NCBI GenBank assembly: GCA_020025015.1
Contig: JAHHSV010000003.1
Coordinates: forward strand, 6,769-70,768
Length of the DNA stretch: 64,000 nucleotides
Origin: Anaeroplasmataceae bacterium
Lineage (GTDB): Bacteria; Bacillota_I; Bacilli_A; Acholeplasmatales; Anaeroplasmataceae
Direction of reading: 5' to 3'
Below the pieces are notes generated by a model. That model was not told where the DNA came from, searched no databases, and worked only from the letters and a program-made list of their open reading frames with translations. Position 1 is the stretch's first letter. Every line of letters begins with the position of its first letter. The position numbers were made by a program, and so were the translations under genes. Shown piece by piece: positions 12,001 to 19,300 of this stretch.

Positions 12001-12587
12001 AACCCCCATAATGATCCTTTTGTGACTTCCTTAATACTCTTAGGTAAAATTATTGCTTTAAAATTTTGAGATAAGAAAGCAGATGTTTTTTTGAACGCTT
12101 CTGTTGCAACAGGAACAGTACCATCTTCGCTATATCCAGTAGCATTGTTCATAAAATCGGGATTAGTGTTAGTAACAAAGACCGTATTATTTCCAATTTC
12201 CGTTCTAGGATATGGAATGTCGACTCTTGTAACATGATATGTCACTCCATCTTGCTTATTAACAATCGTTTCTGGAATTGCAAGAGTAGTATATTTAGTT
12301 CTTGAAAAATTACCAGTAACACCCTTGAAGGTTACTTCTTTATATTGAGCATCTGGTGCTGAAGTAACTTCAAATTTCATAAATTCTTCATCAAGATAAG
12401 TTGTAGCATCTGGATCCTTCACTTCTAGTGAAGTAAGGCTAGATGAACTATCAAAAATTGATATTTCTTTGTTAGAAATATAACATGTAAAAATTGCTAA
12501 TAAAGTCATAGCAAAAATCATAATAGTTATTAATCTTGATTTAAATATTTTAGGCAAAGAAATTTGAAATTCTTGTTTAGGTTTCAT
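1..12587 (-). CDS. Giant BspA-like LRR / MBG-domain surface protein, C-terminus outside window
   Basis: The frame is open from ATG at 12587 to the left edge, giving at least 4195 residues. The first 20 residues are basic (MKPKQEF...), followed by a hydrophobic segment (about residues 19-38), so the protein is exported or membrane-anchored. Residues about 60-1150 (12400-9120) are BspA-type LRR_5 repeats of the form IGxxAFxxCxxL, interrupted by at least five PFIG...FGxxFG modules. From about 8640 leftward come more than 20 MBG-like Ig-type domains, each opening with a YDG/YNG/YTG motif, and one Gly/Pro-rich linker near 5480-5565. The start has only a weak GGGGG 12 nt upstream; Met23 and Met27 lie inside the hydrophobic segment and are unlikely starts. 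No catalytic domain is visible. A surface adhesin or scaffold role is inferred from the family. Any anchor or dockerin would lie beyond the window. Confidence 0.85.
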   Translation of the reverse strand, partial: MKPKQEFQISLPKIFKSRLITIMIFAMTLLAIFTCYISNKEISIFDSSSSLTSLEVKDPDATTYLDEEFMKFEVTSAPDAQYKEVTFKGVTGNFSRTKYTTLAIPETIVNKQDGVTYHVTRVDIPYPRTEIGNNTVFVTNTNPDFMNNATGYSEDGTVPVATEAFKKTSAFLSQNFKAIILPKSIKEVTKGSLWGFASLEYMKVPFIGTRRITKTDMQNPELLDEKVGILGSMFGGPHRKQELNYQRYTTYDKTGTGYDPNSNMLSITQGWIKNVASTEGKQLDYVPSTLKKLIITGEAYTPETGVGDHQTMEMIPVRAVFENPTLETIIIGTKDSKGENNLKRIGKIGMSAFSNCKKLNKVEFNVDEVGNLEKLILSTNQNLQTVVMPKTLAEIPEGFFSNCTKLSDIKINTVDRIGTGAFFRCETLPGDFFKRIPNGITEIGDAAFKGCTSLTEVDLSGYTNLQTIGKGAFYGCYGITRMVLPFIGKDKNSDTSLNPGSDEKDYIERKKANLFNWIFCDAAIGSIEGENGFQIDENDVNFYTAKQYWGSEDVHSTEWLSAFIPARLTEIRIDKETQLEKGVLQGLKNVKILNINSSSISTIAPNVLKGCESLEELIIPTVGSYRYEPTEHRHIGRLFGTADENMVGTGKDKYYITGSGSDRSYVVPISLKTLRLTNQSVIYTENIQNLNIITLDISANTTSIENEILYNCSYIENLTLPFIGSYKGGYDGTSYHSGYYWWAYYEITNSLQWIFGDTVVTTNANLYDKSTLFYGYGYSQYVRYIPVSLKTVRITNETVYSTYAFRDFKNLTRIELDYVSGQRFNEGALNGCSKLEELVVPFIGRDENIQQSSYNSDSYYTLGYMFGTSSYSNTYTAYEFGSYYQVPKSLTIVTVKQKNGYIGKGAFKNFSSLTTVNLNFTNKIVQIPEEAFYNCVNLSNFNFGVNYAPEKIGNYAFYNCLALNDLNTVIVDNVTTELGAYSFAQTSIQGVDLSKFRIVGDYAFSGCNQIVTVDVPAGLEYIGSGLFANCAYLENVKLGINTARPYMFENCTSLKKLDLTGVTTVIPEGFVKGCVNLTDFTQDPETTAIGPHAFNGCSSLPNFKLSDKTQSIGAYAFAGCTNFTTMIIPNSVTSIDHDVYTGCSKNPIFTLYVYKQEKDWPSGWVENWNCNFPVYIIGYNDEDIYEYAEIKNPTGDFIGWKIIGVKQGYQLGELVQLPRRHLGVNIIAIGERALSDQTNIKEIIIPETYEKIGDGAFLNSTNNNKIKVWSYKLESELENGTYSDRETSPKNEDFMKGLIFYRDKWTLSGTTPKYLVSGLFFEFGGVPMYDGTAKTRTIKDIRTQGKIVGSGIDEHFDSTAFNFSYYNNINACDENTPNGDRAQIYITPKDDRFVGDTTYYFNIKKKALTVVLGTHITKPDGYQVNYEYTGLNWTFSEWNQSNILGLPDDVKVSGTLMTDSPNCRAIPYMENNGLRWSNGFTIVSKVTGKKLTNNFTLDISKILVVITKATVRIEWPNEDIVVEDGINYHIHKYNGESLNIVPKVYNTRTNELMTHLQEDDFSYQNSRNEYTPGTKGVVTVTVGDATQATSVKKNNLIVENKDQLNYYYKIANGEVKIIINNYKYKIDPRELYWSFNSWSSLPSYVTMTGLGPNSVLTGELRTIDDKAELHSFKDNTIVWGVEPMITGRNGINETTYYDLDLQEVSVTILHNKFSLRYEMVGQGENPTREPIDFVKNNDGTLKVNDRGRYYMEYEADGDPHAFNVIVNNQGLENNNLVIGYSYGTGETVNVPKYWTNISSDGVGYLVAYQVTADRFITEDMPKKNMDNPNAAFEIIFKKSKVKVNPEFRSEYTGKPFDPNPFILKKGKDQNITFTYYSYNDKALVKPLPEAPINVGKYFIKLDIPETDFFLPITDQGTNVFTVEITPRVLNITLDPTDPRTYKVYDGKSPWELEINNTFIQEVCPNGLLPGDTIYGNLKSNSLNAGSYSGLGSGIFFGNLSLKNANGEDRLSCYEIRVNFTAVIKPREFHYVETPVEVDWDNQPHRINVEISDSEYPDILLTPGKDYKIIYEHSSGWTTQPFMAFEAGTYKINFRVSAPNYKTYEGVATLIIRKLNITYELVNENDVKVEKEKPEDLYYTYLVGDYDNSPHYVVAKNYNPIFSQVLYGFGGLYEYGYNFTTPNCSFGEDPIYITEPGQYIVWVYLSYPNYNDVYIPVLMYISADNTINTDIVKKVTVTGSKGRFDTGHPDVEYSVNVSLPVGEEQDYSVYYSQNLPEYKYLLDVSNPTEVSGVEYGAYDITDWTKDIKQVTYTKEGTYKVFVKVVRNNGYKPYITAVDVIIYPEDQGGGNGGGDGGDGGVVPPGPTPPIDPDVPLKKIEGVTFTGTEVIYDGKEHTITINNLDKYYKLYGEKVKVFSTRRNDLTNVSDESLWSEGLLTFVNSGKYQLHIMIKIPGYEPFFGSTDVNGKPIEVIIEKRDPNVRLVTTTVEYCKEPIPDSAIICDEDMHDGARRVSFYNLDQTGTGKGSRLPVNPTELGRYYVEVEYLATQNCLGKKVGGIIEIIKRTITMDIQGEMEYDGAIHWPIIKFDTHTTDTFKYEIYSIDGPLTTLTYPDGTNSRVPIEIGDYKIGVRIIGKTDYYVLEKDVVDFKITNRKINIELELDVPFDGNRPVKVTYDKLKEALTREQIDAIESKLLANIYTIGVGGELVPVPTNDEIDLNSYVQTKSGQEGQYLYITGQDILNNLIVNFSVVNDKGQKRDYYEFVLNLTINIVQPELDLIIDGYEGFYDGEEHGPTIKLNSNVTGIRYYFALSETSEDLHSRPFKFTDVGEHTVYYVVTSPGFADKRGSYVINIKKTDLDINLSEQTKTYDGEYLDAVFTINNITRNTKVVIDQAKKYYFNKNDVTLEQLNALFADFTASNPNYKLFEKYNIQNNAIKDAGEYYLVIYYQDSLNWNKTFKIGTEVIEKRILDVTFEPTLNPGIPTDGKGNFVFTFDYNGQYRFIGINGKTTIATGNLVPGQSLDTNPNVQMLNSIRPNSPDAGVYSGLDFEFDPIGIVDQKGNQVGKNYKPNVKNLKVVIKKIPLPEDLFNADAEQSKEYTGNSIFPDVFKPEGSGNLKVVSILKYDTAANKPYGQQLTSAVNVGTYEFKVTLEEGKNYLASTKTLTIILTITRANINITWENTEKEYDGLYTPPVAHAVDKFGKEIQVVVKFETETSGILAGEYLATAVFKDLTLYDNYVLNNEELFYKITPKKYEYKLKEEKEYDGTPWKKNLTTSSFAGFLPDHQMEGYIVTKSENPDTYMYGVLIEGSKNQSNLGAYSFIWTPNITVNPKDAEGNYLTDAEGRKLVLDASQCFDIDFDLLVKIVGGKIQYECEKEQIFKYNGGMHRFQLTVKFPTNNVTISYKWKKSEEDESKFVTSTTAPEFKEIGSYDVRYSIAGHQFAGDVVEGEAVVRVVKGDPVFEIVNDLNRQYDGLPAYQFNNLKFIDNMRFNDTGNIADIEFKVYYLGDKREGTGILIPESEYQNQNMVGYYRIVVTCKKDQVTPEDNRYEDLHYEKIFQILPKELTVAIKQNITISKFTPEPDKNILQEGDKHSITGNINLGNNVIAQNFTATYELTINKLQRGKYAISKQINGLSETLDNGMVFNWKLTNSKDGQADNVGASQNFIVKLNVNIVVSYKKMNVVQPTDLEVVWEKDNQGYFNPIVVNEPIDAKITYSSDGSTFTDQVVKVKEPGVVVVYYRVEREDYEPFSGNYTITVKKRDRVDIAFDQDVVTKEYDDLVTAGADILNVQDPHYQDYLFDDQWSDADIVWEYRAFITDNKVDPEFLIGEKIDDPKDVGKYIIVAIIPESPHYNSLEIGSVFEITPKKITVLVKGEKVYDSNYWLSRENISGVNTITVTGNLPNHEFKGSFYTNGANAKKYYASDFRWENPNNNYTITAVDGLNTRDVTKNYRVSFDNNSVVEILKANIKFTFENYVGKYDGALHGITVEVASPSKYKILYSETKNGNFTETEIKKSNPGIHKIYFKIVSEEPSGVKNYNDTAVQEATISIEKSKLTIIEVSDLSKVFDGAAVFFPTVKLDMEDNNTKDYVYEYFDSRHQSIVRGTETELNENNKRPRDAGVYYVSVTIPASGIHLGGTKEVMFTISKRPTKVVWSSTVFEYNGNRQIPEATITRAEEDLDEIVFNYNIKPLV
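5480..5568 (-). repeat. Gly/Asp then Pro-rich hinge inside the first giant protein
   Basis: The encoded stretch runs through GGGNGGGDGGDGG and then VVPPGPTPP. It sits between two MBG blocks and is locally much richer in GC than the surrounding gene. It reads as a flexible linker dividing the MBG array into two parts. Confidence 0.8.
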
Positions 12588-12677
12588 ATTATAAAACGTC
12601 CCCCTTTTTTATTTACATAAAATAATTATTATCAGCTCTAAAAAGCGTATAGTTATCTATAGTATCTTATACTACAA

Positions 12678-12706
12678 ATTATACTATATATTTATACTTA
12701 CAACAA
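12678..12706 (-). promoter_or_regulatory. Candidate promoter of the first giant gene
   Basis: On the minus strand TTGTTG (12701-12706) is followed after 17 bp by a perfect TATAAT (12678-12683). The -35 is weak (TTG matches). It would leave a leader of about 85 nt before ATG at 12587. Confidence 0.5.
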
Positions 12707-12728
12707 TTAAAAACAATAAAAAAACAAT

Positions 12729-12770
12729 AAAAAAATGCGATTTTAAGGCTTATTTTCCTTTAAATCACAT
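12729..12770 (-). terminator. Intrinsic terminator of the lipoprotein gene
   Basis: A 14-bp imperfect stem (12757-12770 with 12735-12748, one mismatch and one G-U pair) with an 8-nt loop is followed on the minus strand by seven U residues (12729-12735). It lies just after the stop at 12785. Confidence 0.85.
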
Positions 12771-12784
12771 TTTTTCAATATATT

Positions 12785-15700
12785 CTATCTTAAAAATAGC
12801 TCTTTTAGATTCTCATCTATTTGCCAAACATTATCAAAGTCAAACATTTGTGAGAATTTTTCTTTAGAAAAGTCTTCTTTTTTTACTGTTTCTACTGCAT
12901 TGTTAACAAATATTTCTTTCTCAATAAACACTATTTTTTCGCCAAAAATTTCGGAAAATCCAGCATTAAATCCATTATAAAATGAGTATGATTTTAATGC
13001 TTCAAATGTTGTATCAATTAAGATGTTTTTGACATTTATTTGTGGGGTGCTTAGTAGTACTTTTGTTCTTCCAAAAACACCAGAAGCTTGCTTTGATTTT
13101 AACTTCCCTAACACGTAAATAGATTCAAAATTTGAAGCATTATTAAGTGTCGCAAAGTCAATTTCTCCAATGATACCACCAACAAATTTATCAGCTAAAA
13201 TATCTGTTTTTACTAATGTGTTTTTGATTGAAATCCAATCATTGTTTGCAATACCAATTATTCCTCCAGCAATATTTTTGGAAGAAATTGTATTCTTTTC
13301 TTGGTTACTAAATTCCACTCTATTTAGTGAAATTTTACCACTTGTTTTTCCAAAAATACCACCCGAATACATCTCTCCATCAACACTAGTTTTATTGATT
13401 TTAACATTATCAAGCTCTACATTATATGCATATCCTGCTAGTAGACCTGTAAAGTTGGCATTTGATGAAATTGTGCAGCCTGTAAAAGTTAAATTACTAA
13501 TTTTTGAATTAGATAGTTGAGAAATCATTCCAACATGATCAACTTTTTCATTATATTTATATTTATAGTTTTTGATAGAAAAATTATTTCCATCAATTAT
13601 TCCACTATACTTGTCAATTGTAAAATTACTACCACTCAAATCAATATCATTATTTAAAACAATATATTTTTTGTTTTGAGCCAATGCATTTATAAAATCA
13701 TAGCTATTTTTAACAATAGTTTTATCTAGCATTTCTACCTTATGTGGATCACCTGCTGAGACACCATTTTTAAATACAACGTATACCTCATTTCCCTGGT
13801 TATATACAAAGCCAGAAAGTTCGATGGTAGATTTGCTTATTTTGCCTGAAATATGCTTTATAACCTCAACGCCACTATAATTCCCGCCAGAAATTACATC
13901 ATTAATAGTTGGAGATTTGCTTCCTTTTTTCACCTCTATCGCATAGATATCACCAACAGCATTTATAACGTCTCCTCTAAGAATTCCGTCTGGATAAACA
14001 ACTAATTCGTTAGCAGGACTCGCCTCTGTTAATTCTGAAATAATATTTATTATCTTAGTCAATCTAATTGTTAAATCCTGATCAAAAACAATTGTATAAT
14101 TTATTTCATACGCTCCAACCTTGGTTGTATCTACTGTTGAAACCAAATCTCTATTGTCGCCAACTAAATCAATAAAATATGTTTCTTTAGATAAAATATA
14201 AGCTGTATTCGGTATTATTTCTCCTGTGCTTTTGTCGATGATTTTTATATCTTCTTCAATATAATTTGCTCCTACTATTACATCAACAAATGAAGTGAAA
14301 TCTAGAATCTGAGGATCATAATTTTTTAGCAATTTTTCGTATTTTAAGGCTTTTTTTACATTGTTTACGCTAATTTCAATATCAGATTTCAACACTTTTT
14401 CATTAATTTTAACAAAATAATTACCAAAGATTTTTTCCTCGTTTGCAGTTAAATTTATAATTACTTCTCCTGCATATGAAATTTCTTGTCCCTTAATATT
14501 TTTAGGTAAATAAAAATTTGGCGTTAGATGATCTAATGTTAAAGAATAAATTATATTTTCTTCCGGTATAAAGTCTTGCCTACTTACACTGTTTTTATTA
14601 ATGTTTGCACCTATCAATAAATCATTTGTTAAAAAATTATTTGTTTCTAATTTGTCATCAATTATCTCTGTACTCAATTTTTTTGTCTTAAAATTATCAC
14701 TAGTAAAATTACTAATTACAACACCTAAACTATCAATTTTTTTCGAAAAATTATTGTATTTAGCAAGAGTGTTATTATTAATAATTATAGAGTTTTCAAT
14801 ATATCCAGAAAACACATCATTGTATTGCCTAATATCCTTAAAACTTAATGTGTCGATAATTCGATTTTGAATTGAATTATTCATAAAAATGTTTTGCTTG
14901 CCATTTTCATAAAAAGTTGATTTTGTGATAGTTATTCCACCATTTGAGTTGCTATAAATACCACAGTTGAAATTATCAAATGCAATAGAATTTTCTATTT
15001 TAGAATATAGATATCTTTCATTTTCGCCCAAATAAAAACCATTACCATATTCAAAGGATTTGTCAGAATAGTTAGAATTACCATTTCCATATACAATCGA
15101 GTTTGTAACAATGGTTATTCCAGGAATTTCATTATTATCATTGTTAGAAATTACAATTCCATTGTTACCATTTTTATAGGCCATAGTTCCATCAATTTGA
15201 TTATTATTACCAACTGATGAATCAACATAAATACCATTACTATATTTTTCATATCTGCTAGAATCAAAATTTTCATAGGCTTCACAAGCACTTATTGTAT
15301 TATTACTAGCTTCTTTAAATCCTCTATCTGCTCCTATATAAAAACCATTGCCTCGATTTTCAAAGGCCTTAGAACGAAGGAGCAAATTATTTGATCCTCT
15401 AATTGAAAATCCATACTCTAACGCTTTAGTTACAGATATATTTATAATTTTATTAGATTCCCCATAAACATTAATTCCTTCACTTTCATTATTAAAGTCA
15501 AGAATTACATCTTCTATACCAATTAAAACACTATCATTACCAAGAAGAATCTGCTCATTCATTTCATAGACTCCTGGTAACAAATAAATTTTTTTATTTT
15601 GTATTAGTGCTTCCTTCAATGAAAGTGGGCTAAGTTGTGTTCCAAATCCATTTGCTAATCCAGTTGGTGAAACAAAGGCATATCTAGAATCCACACAATT

Positions 15701-16186
15701 ATACTTAGCATAAAGATCAAATTTAGTCTCCTTAAAAATATCTTTAGGATCAAACTTTTTTGTTAATGCTTTGTCATAATACCAAGAATCAAATTTGAAC
15801 CCTTCTAAAATTGGAGTATTTAAATTAATAAAATCATTCTCTAAAACAAAAGCTGTTTTTACCTGATTACCATTATTTTCGTGTATTAAAATTTCATATT
15901 TTTTTATATTCCATTTTGCATAAATAGTTGTGTTTTTTTCAGGAAATTTCTCATCTATAAATTTTTCGGAAAATGAATTGTCTTTATACCAACCTTCAAA
16001 TAAATAATTTTCATATTTAGGGCTAGGTAAAACAAGTTCACTTCCAACCTTTCCTGTTAAATCTGCAATTGGTTCTCCACCATTTGTAATAAAGGTTATT
16101 GTAGAATAATAAACTTTATTACATGCTATCAACATAAATTGTACTATAAAAAATAAAAATATCAGTACTACCCTTTTTTTCTTCAT
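12785..16186 (-). CDS. Lipoprotein with InlB B-repeats, parallel beta-helix and GLUG-like repeats
   Basis: 1133 residues. The start ATG at 16186 has a strong AAGGAGG 7 nt upstream. The N-terminus MKKKRV...FMLIAC is a lipoprotein signal peptide with a LIAC lipobox, so Cys22 is probably lipidated. Two InlB B-repeat (Flg_new) units follow (about 29-93 and 95-160, with FEGWYKD and FDSWYYD cores). Residues about 165-490 form a right-handed parallel beta-helix similar to pectate-lyase-9/NosD folds (VSPTGLANG..., NGFYIGAD, NGIYVDSS). The acidic calcium-binding motif expected in active PL9 enzymes (ADGF, SDDG) is replaced by SNGI and GNNG, so lyase activity is doubtful. The C-terminal part (about 830-1040) carries GGIFGK/GGIIGI/GGIIGE repeats of the GLUG type. 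It has its own promoter and terminator. A binding or adhesion role is inferred; the substrate is unknown. Confidence 0.85.
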   Translation of the reverse strand: MKKKRVVLIFLFFIVQFMLIACNKVYYSTITFITNGGEPIADLTGKVGSELVLPSPKYENYLFEGWYKDNSFSEKFIDEKFPEKNTTIYAKWNIKKYEILIHENNGNQVKTAFVLENDFINLNTPILEGFKFDSWYYDKALTKKFDPKDIFKETKFDLYAKYNCVDSRYAFVSPTGLANGFGTQLSPLSLKEALIQNKKIYLLPGVYEMNEQILLGNDSVLIGIEDVILDFNNESEGINVYGESNKIINISVTKALEYGFSIRGSNNLLLRSKAFENRGNGFYIGADRGFKEASNNTISACEAYENFDSSRYEKYSNGIYVDSSVGNNNQIDGTMAYKNGNNGIVISNNDNNEIPGITIVTNSIVYGNGNSNYSDKSFEYGNGFYLGENERYLYSKIENSIAFDNFNCGIYSNSNGGITITKSTFYENGKQNIFMNNSIQNRIIDTLSFKDIRQYNDVFSGYIENSIIINNNTLAKYNNFSKKIDSLGVVISNFTSDNFKTKKLSTEIIDDKLETNNFLTNDLLIGANINKNSVSRQDFIPEENIIYSLTLDHLTPNFYLPKNIKGQEISYAGEVIINLTANEEKIFGNYFVKINEKVLKSDIEISVNNVKKALKYEKLLKNYDPQILDFTSFVDVIVGANYIEEDIKIIDKSTGEIIPNTAYILSKETYFIDLVGDNRDLVSTVDTTKVGAYEINYTIVFDQDLTIRLTKIINIISELTEASPANELVVYPDGILRGDVINAVGDIYAIEVKKGSKSPTINDVISGGNYSGVEVIKHISGKISKSTIELSGFVYNQGNEVYVVFKNGVSAGDPHKVEMLDKTIVKNSYDFINALAQNKKYIVLNNDIDLSGSNFTIDKYSGIIDGNNFSIKNYKYKYNEKVDHVGMISQLSNSKISNLTFTGCTISSNANFTGLLAGYAYNVELDNVKINKTSVDGEMYSGGIFGKTSGKISLNRVEFSNQEKNTISSKNIAGGIIGIANNDWISIKNTLVKTDILADKFVGGIIGEIDFATLNNASNFESIYVLGKLKSKQASGVFGRTKVLLSTPQINVKNILIDTTFEALKSYSFYNGFNAGFSEIFGEKIVFIEKEIFVNNAVETVKKEDFSKEKFSQMFDFDNVWQIDENLKELFLR

Positions 16187-16214
16187 AGTATTCCTCCTTG
16201 TTTATGTAATTAAA

Positions 16215-16223
16215 ATTATATCA
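16215..16223 (-). promoter_or_regulatory. Candidate extended -10 promoter of the lipoprotein gene
   Basis: Minus strand reads TGATATAAT, an extended -10. No good -35 is found at 17 bp. The leader would be about 20 nt and includes the AAGGAGG site. Confidence 0.45.
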
Positions 16224-16336
16224 TTTTATCACAAAATAAAGAAGATTAAGACAATGTTTATAGTCTTTTTTATAATAAAAAAAGAAAAATAATGATTACA
16301 TTAATTAAAAAGTGCTCAATCATTCGTGAAGAAAGC

Positions 16337-16380
16337 AAAAAAAGAAGCCATTAAACTAAACGTTTAAGGCCTCTTTTTTT
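16337..16380. terminator. Bidirectional hairpin terminator after the 36-kb gene
   Basis: The stem pairs 16344-16356 with 16362-16373, containing one bulge and one G-U pair, and has a 5-nt loop. It is followed by seven U residues on the minus strand (16337-16343) and a U-run on the plus strand (from 16374). The stop codon of the giant gene is at 16384-16386. Confidence 0.85.
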
Positions 16381-16383
16381 TAA

Positions 16384-19300
16384 CTACTTATATGACTCTT
16401 CGAAATCATAAATACCCGTATTTAATGCATCAGATAATAAATTAGAATCCCTAATATCAATGATTCCATCCTGATTTATATCCATAGCTATCAATTCACT
16501 AACACTTGCTTCAAATGAGCCTGTAAAGAATTGATTGAATCGGAAGACATCTAGGAATGTAACCTCGCCATCACCATCTAAATCACCACGAATAGCAATG
16601 GTTATTTCGTCAATTATCTTTGTATTCTTATCCTGCATTCTTACTCTCATACCAGTTTGTAATACTTGGGTTGCATAATCAGCTTCATTAACAATATTAC
16701 CAGCTGCATCATATATTACATAATCATAACTAGCTATTGCTAGAATATGATTTTTGAATAAGTCAGTAACTGTTGTACCAATGGCTAGATTAGTCATTAT
16801 TACTTCTTTTTTACTATCATAAGATACATGCTCAATTGTTTCAATACCATAAGCACCTTGTGTTTGGAATATTGCTTTTGATTCGCTAGTTTTGGTGATA
16901 ACTTCTGATTTTATAGTAAAGCTTAATTCCATAACTCCATCAAAGTTTCCTAGACCTCTAACAACTATAATAGCATTGTTAGAAACATTAATATTATTCC
17001 TAAATTCTAATTCATAGTCGATTCCTCTATGTAACACTTGACCAGAGAATACTAATCTTGGATATACATAAACTGGCTTACCAGTATATATACCGTTTGG
17101 AATGTTTTCTACCATAATTTTATCATCGCTTATATTACGTCTTGTAATATTATAGACAATTACTAAATCATCAGTAGTACCATTTGCCCAGACTGAGTTA
17201 TTCTTATCTTTTAATCTAACAGTTATATTATAAGTTCCAATTTCCTTATAAACATTCTCTTCAACCATTTCATAATAGAAGTTGTTGAAAATTGTATTTA
17301 CTATACCTGAATAAGGAAGTGATATTTCTGTATCAGGCATATCAACAGAAATCTTAGTAATTTCAAAACCATGCTCTACATTAATTAACTCAATATTAGG
17401 ATTATCTTCTTTTAATGTTGCAACAAATGTATAATTTCCAACCTCAACAGCTGGTAAATTGTTAGTTGTTCTAACATTTAAGATAACAGTCTTAGCTCCT
17501 AAATAAATATAGGCTGTTGGCTTTAATTCACCAGTATTATAAACCTGGGTCGTATTTGTCCATTTAACATCAATAGTTGCCTTCTTAATTTCAAATGAAC
17601 GTGTACTAGATATTCCCTTATAATTTGCTGTTTCTTCAATCGTTACCTTAACACTATACTTGCCAGCGTTAATAGGAGCTGATTCTAATTTTTGACCATC
17701 TTCGGTGAAGTACTCAATTAGAGCGTGTCCATCTGAATCAGTATTAACAGCTGGGTTATTAACACTATTGCCATCGTATATCTTATTTAATCCTTCAATA
17801 CTAATATCAATTGTTGTTGGAGTCTTTCTATCAATTATGATATGCTCCTCACCATTAGCCTCAGCATAATTTCTAAATATGATGCGATAATGTACAGTAT
17901 AGCTTCCTGCATTCTTATAGAAAATATTACTTGGTGAATAATTAATACCATCTGCACTATACTGAATTTCATAATCAGATGAATTAATGCTTGGATCAAC
18001 ATAAACTGTTATGCTCTTATATGCTCCATCATAAATTGTATTTACACCTGATGCTTCATATAAGCCAACTGCTGTTTGAGCAGTTATTTCAGCTTCTAAT
18101 TGGAATTGAACAACAAAGTTATAAGAAACATCCTTTCCATCTAACATAATAGTTAAGCTTTCAATTTCAAAGTTAGTATTTTCTTTATATGAGCCAACGC
18201 TTGCAGAAATTGTTCTAAATTTACCTACGGCATTAAATTCCTTTAATAAGCTATTTTCATCATTATTGCCATAGTAGAATGTAATATCATCAACTAATGG
18301 CTTGCCATCATATGGCTTAGTATAGACAATATTTTCATCCTTAGAATCCTTTGGATTTACAGCATATAGATATCTCTTGCTAATTTCGACTTTATATTCA
18401 AATACTTTAGAGTTATAATTCTTAGTTTCTAAAACAGTAATAACTACTCTATAATCGCCAGCATCAACTGGATTAGATGTAAGTTTTTCTGAACCATTAT
18501 AGTATTCATATATGCAATTTTCAATAGAAATATCTGCATTAAGCTCTAGCTTAACATTATCAACAGGTTTGCCATCATAAATCTTACCTAGCTTTTGATC
18601 AGGATTATTTTGAAGCTCAGCTTTATGAATTTCAAATTCAATTTCCTTAACAGTATATTTATAATTGTCTGTTTCAAACACTGTAATAATTAGCTTATAT
18701 CTACCAGCATTGTATGGAACCTTATATTCATTATTAGTTTCCAAATCGCCACCTAAATTTACAAATGATACGAAGAATGCTGCATTATTAAGTGTTGTTT
18801 CATCAACCACATAAGTTATTGGCTTACCATCATAAATCTTTTGAACTCCACCATTAATCTCAACGTTAATGTCGTAGTTTGCCTTTTCAATTATAAAGTT
18901 AATAATACCATTAACTGTTGTATGATCCTTACATGAAACCATAAACTCAATTTCATATCTGTTCGCATTAATGTAATGTGGACTTTCATCTAACCATTCA
19001 GTAGTTCCAGCAATTCTATATTTAATTTGAGCATCTAACAACTCAGAGGTTACTAATGGAGCTTGTTCTTTTCCATTATATGTAGTTTTTACTTGATATA
19101 CATTTCCATATAAGTACTCGCCATTTTGAACATTATAGCTTGCATTCTTATATAAAACTGTAATTCTAACTGTTGAAATTATTTCATAATTAATTGTTAC
19201 ATCATTATTATCTTGATCATAAATATGAATTTCAACTGTCGTTGAATCTAAATCATAAATACCACATTCAGGAGAATTAGTTGTAATGTTACCATCAACT

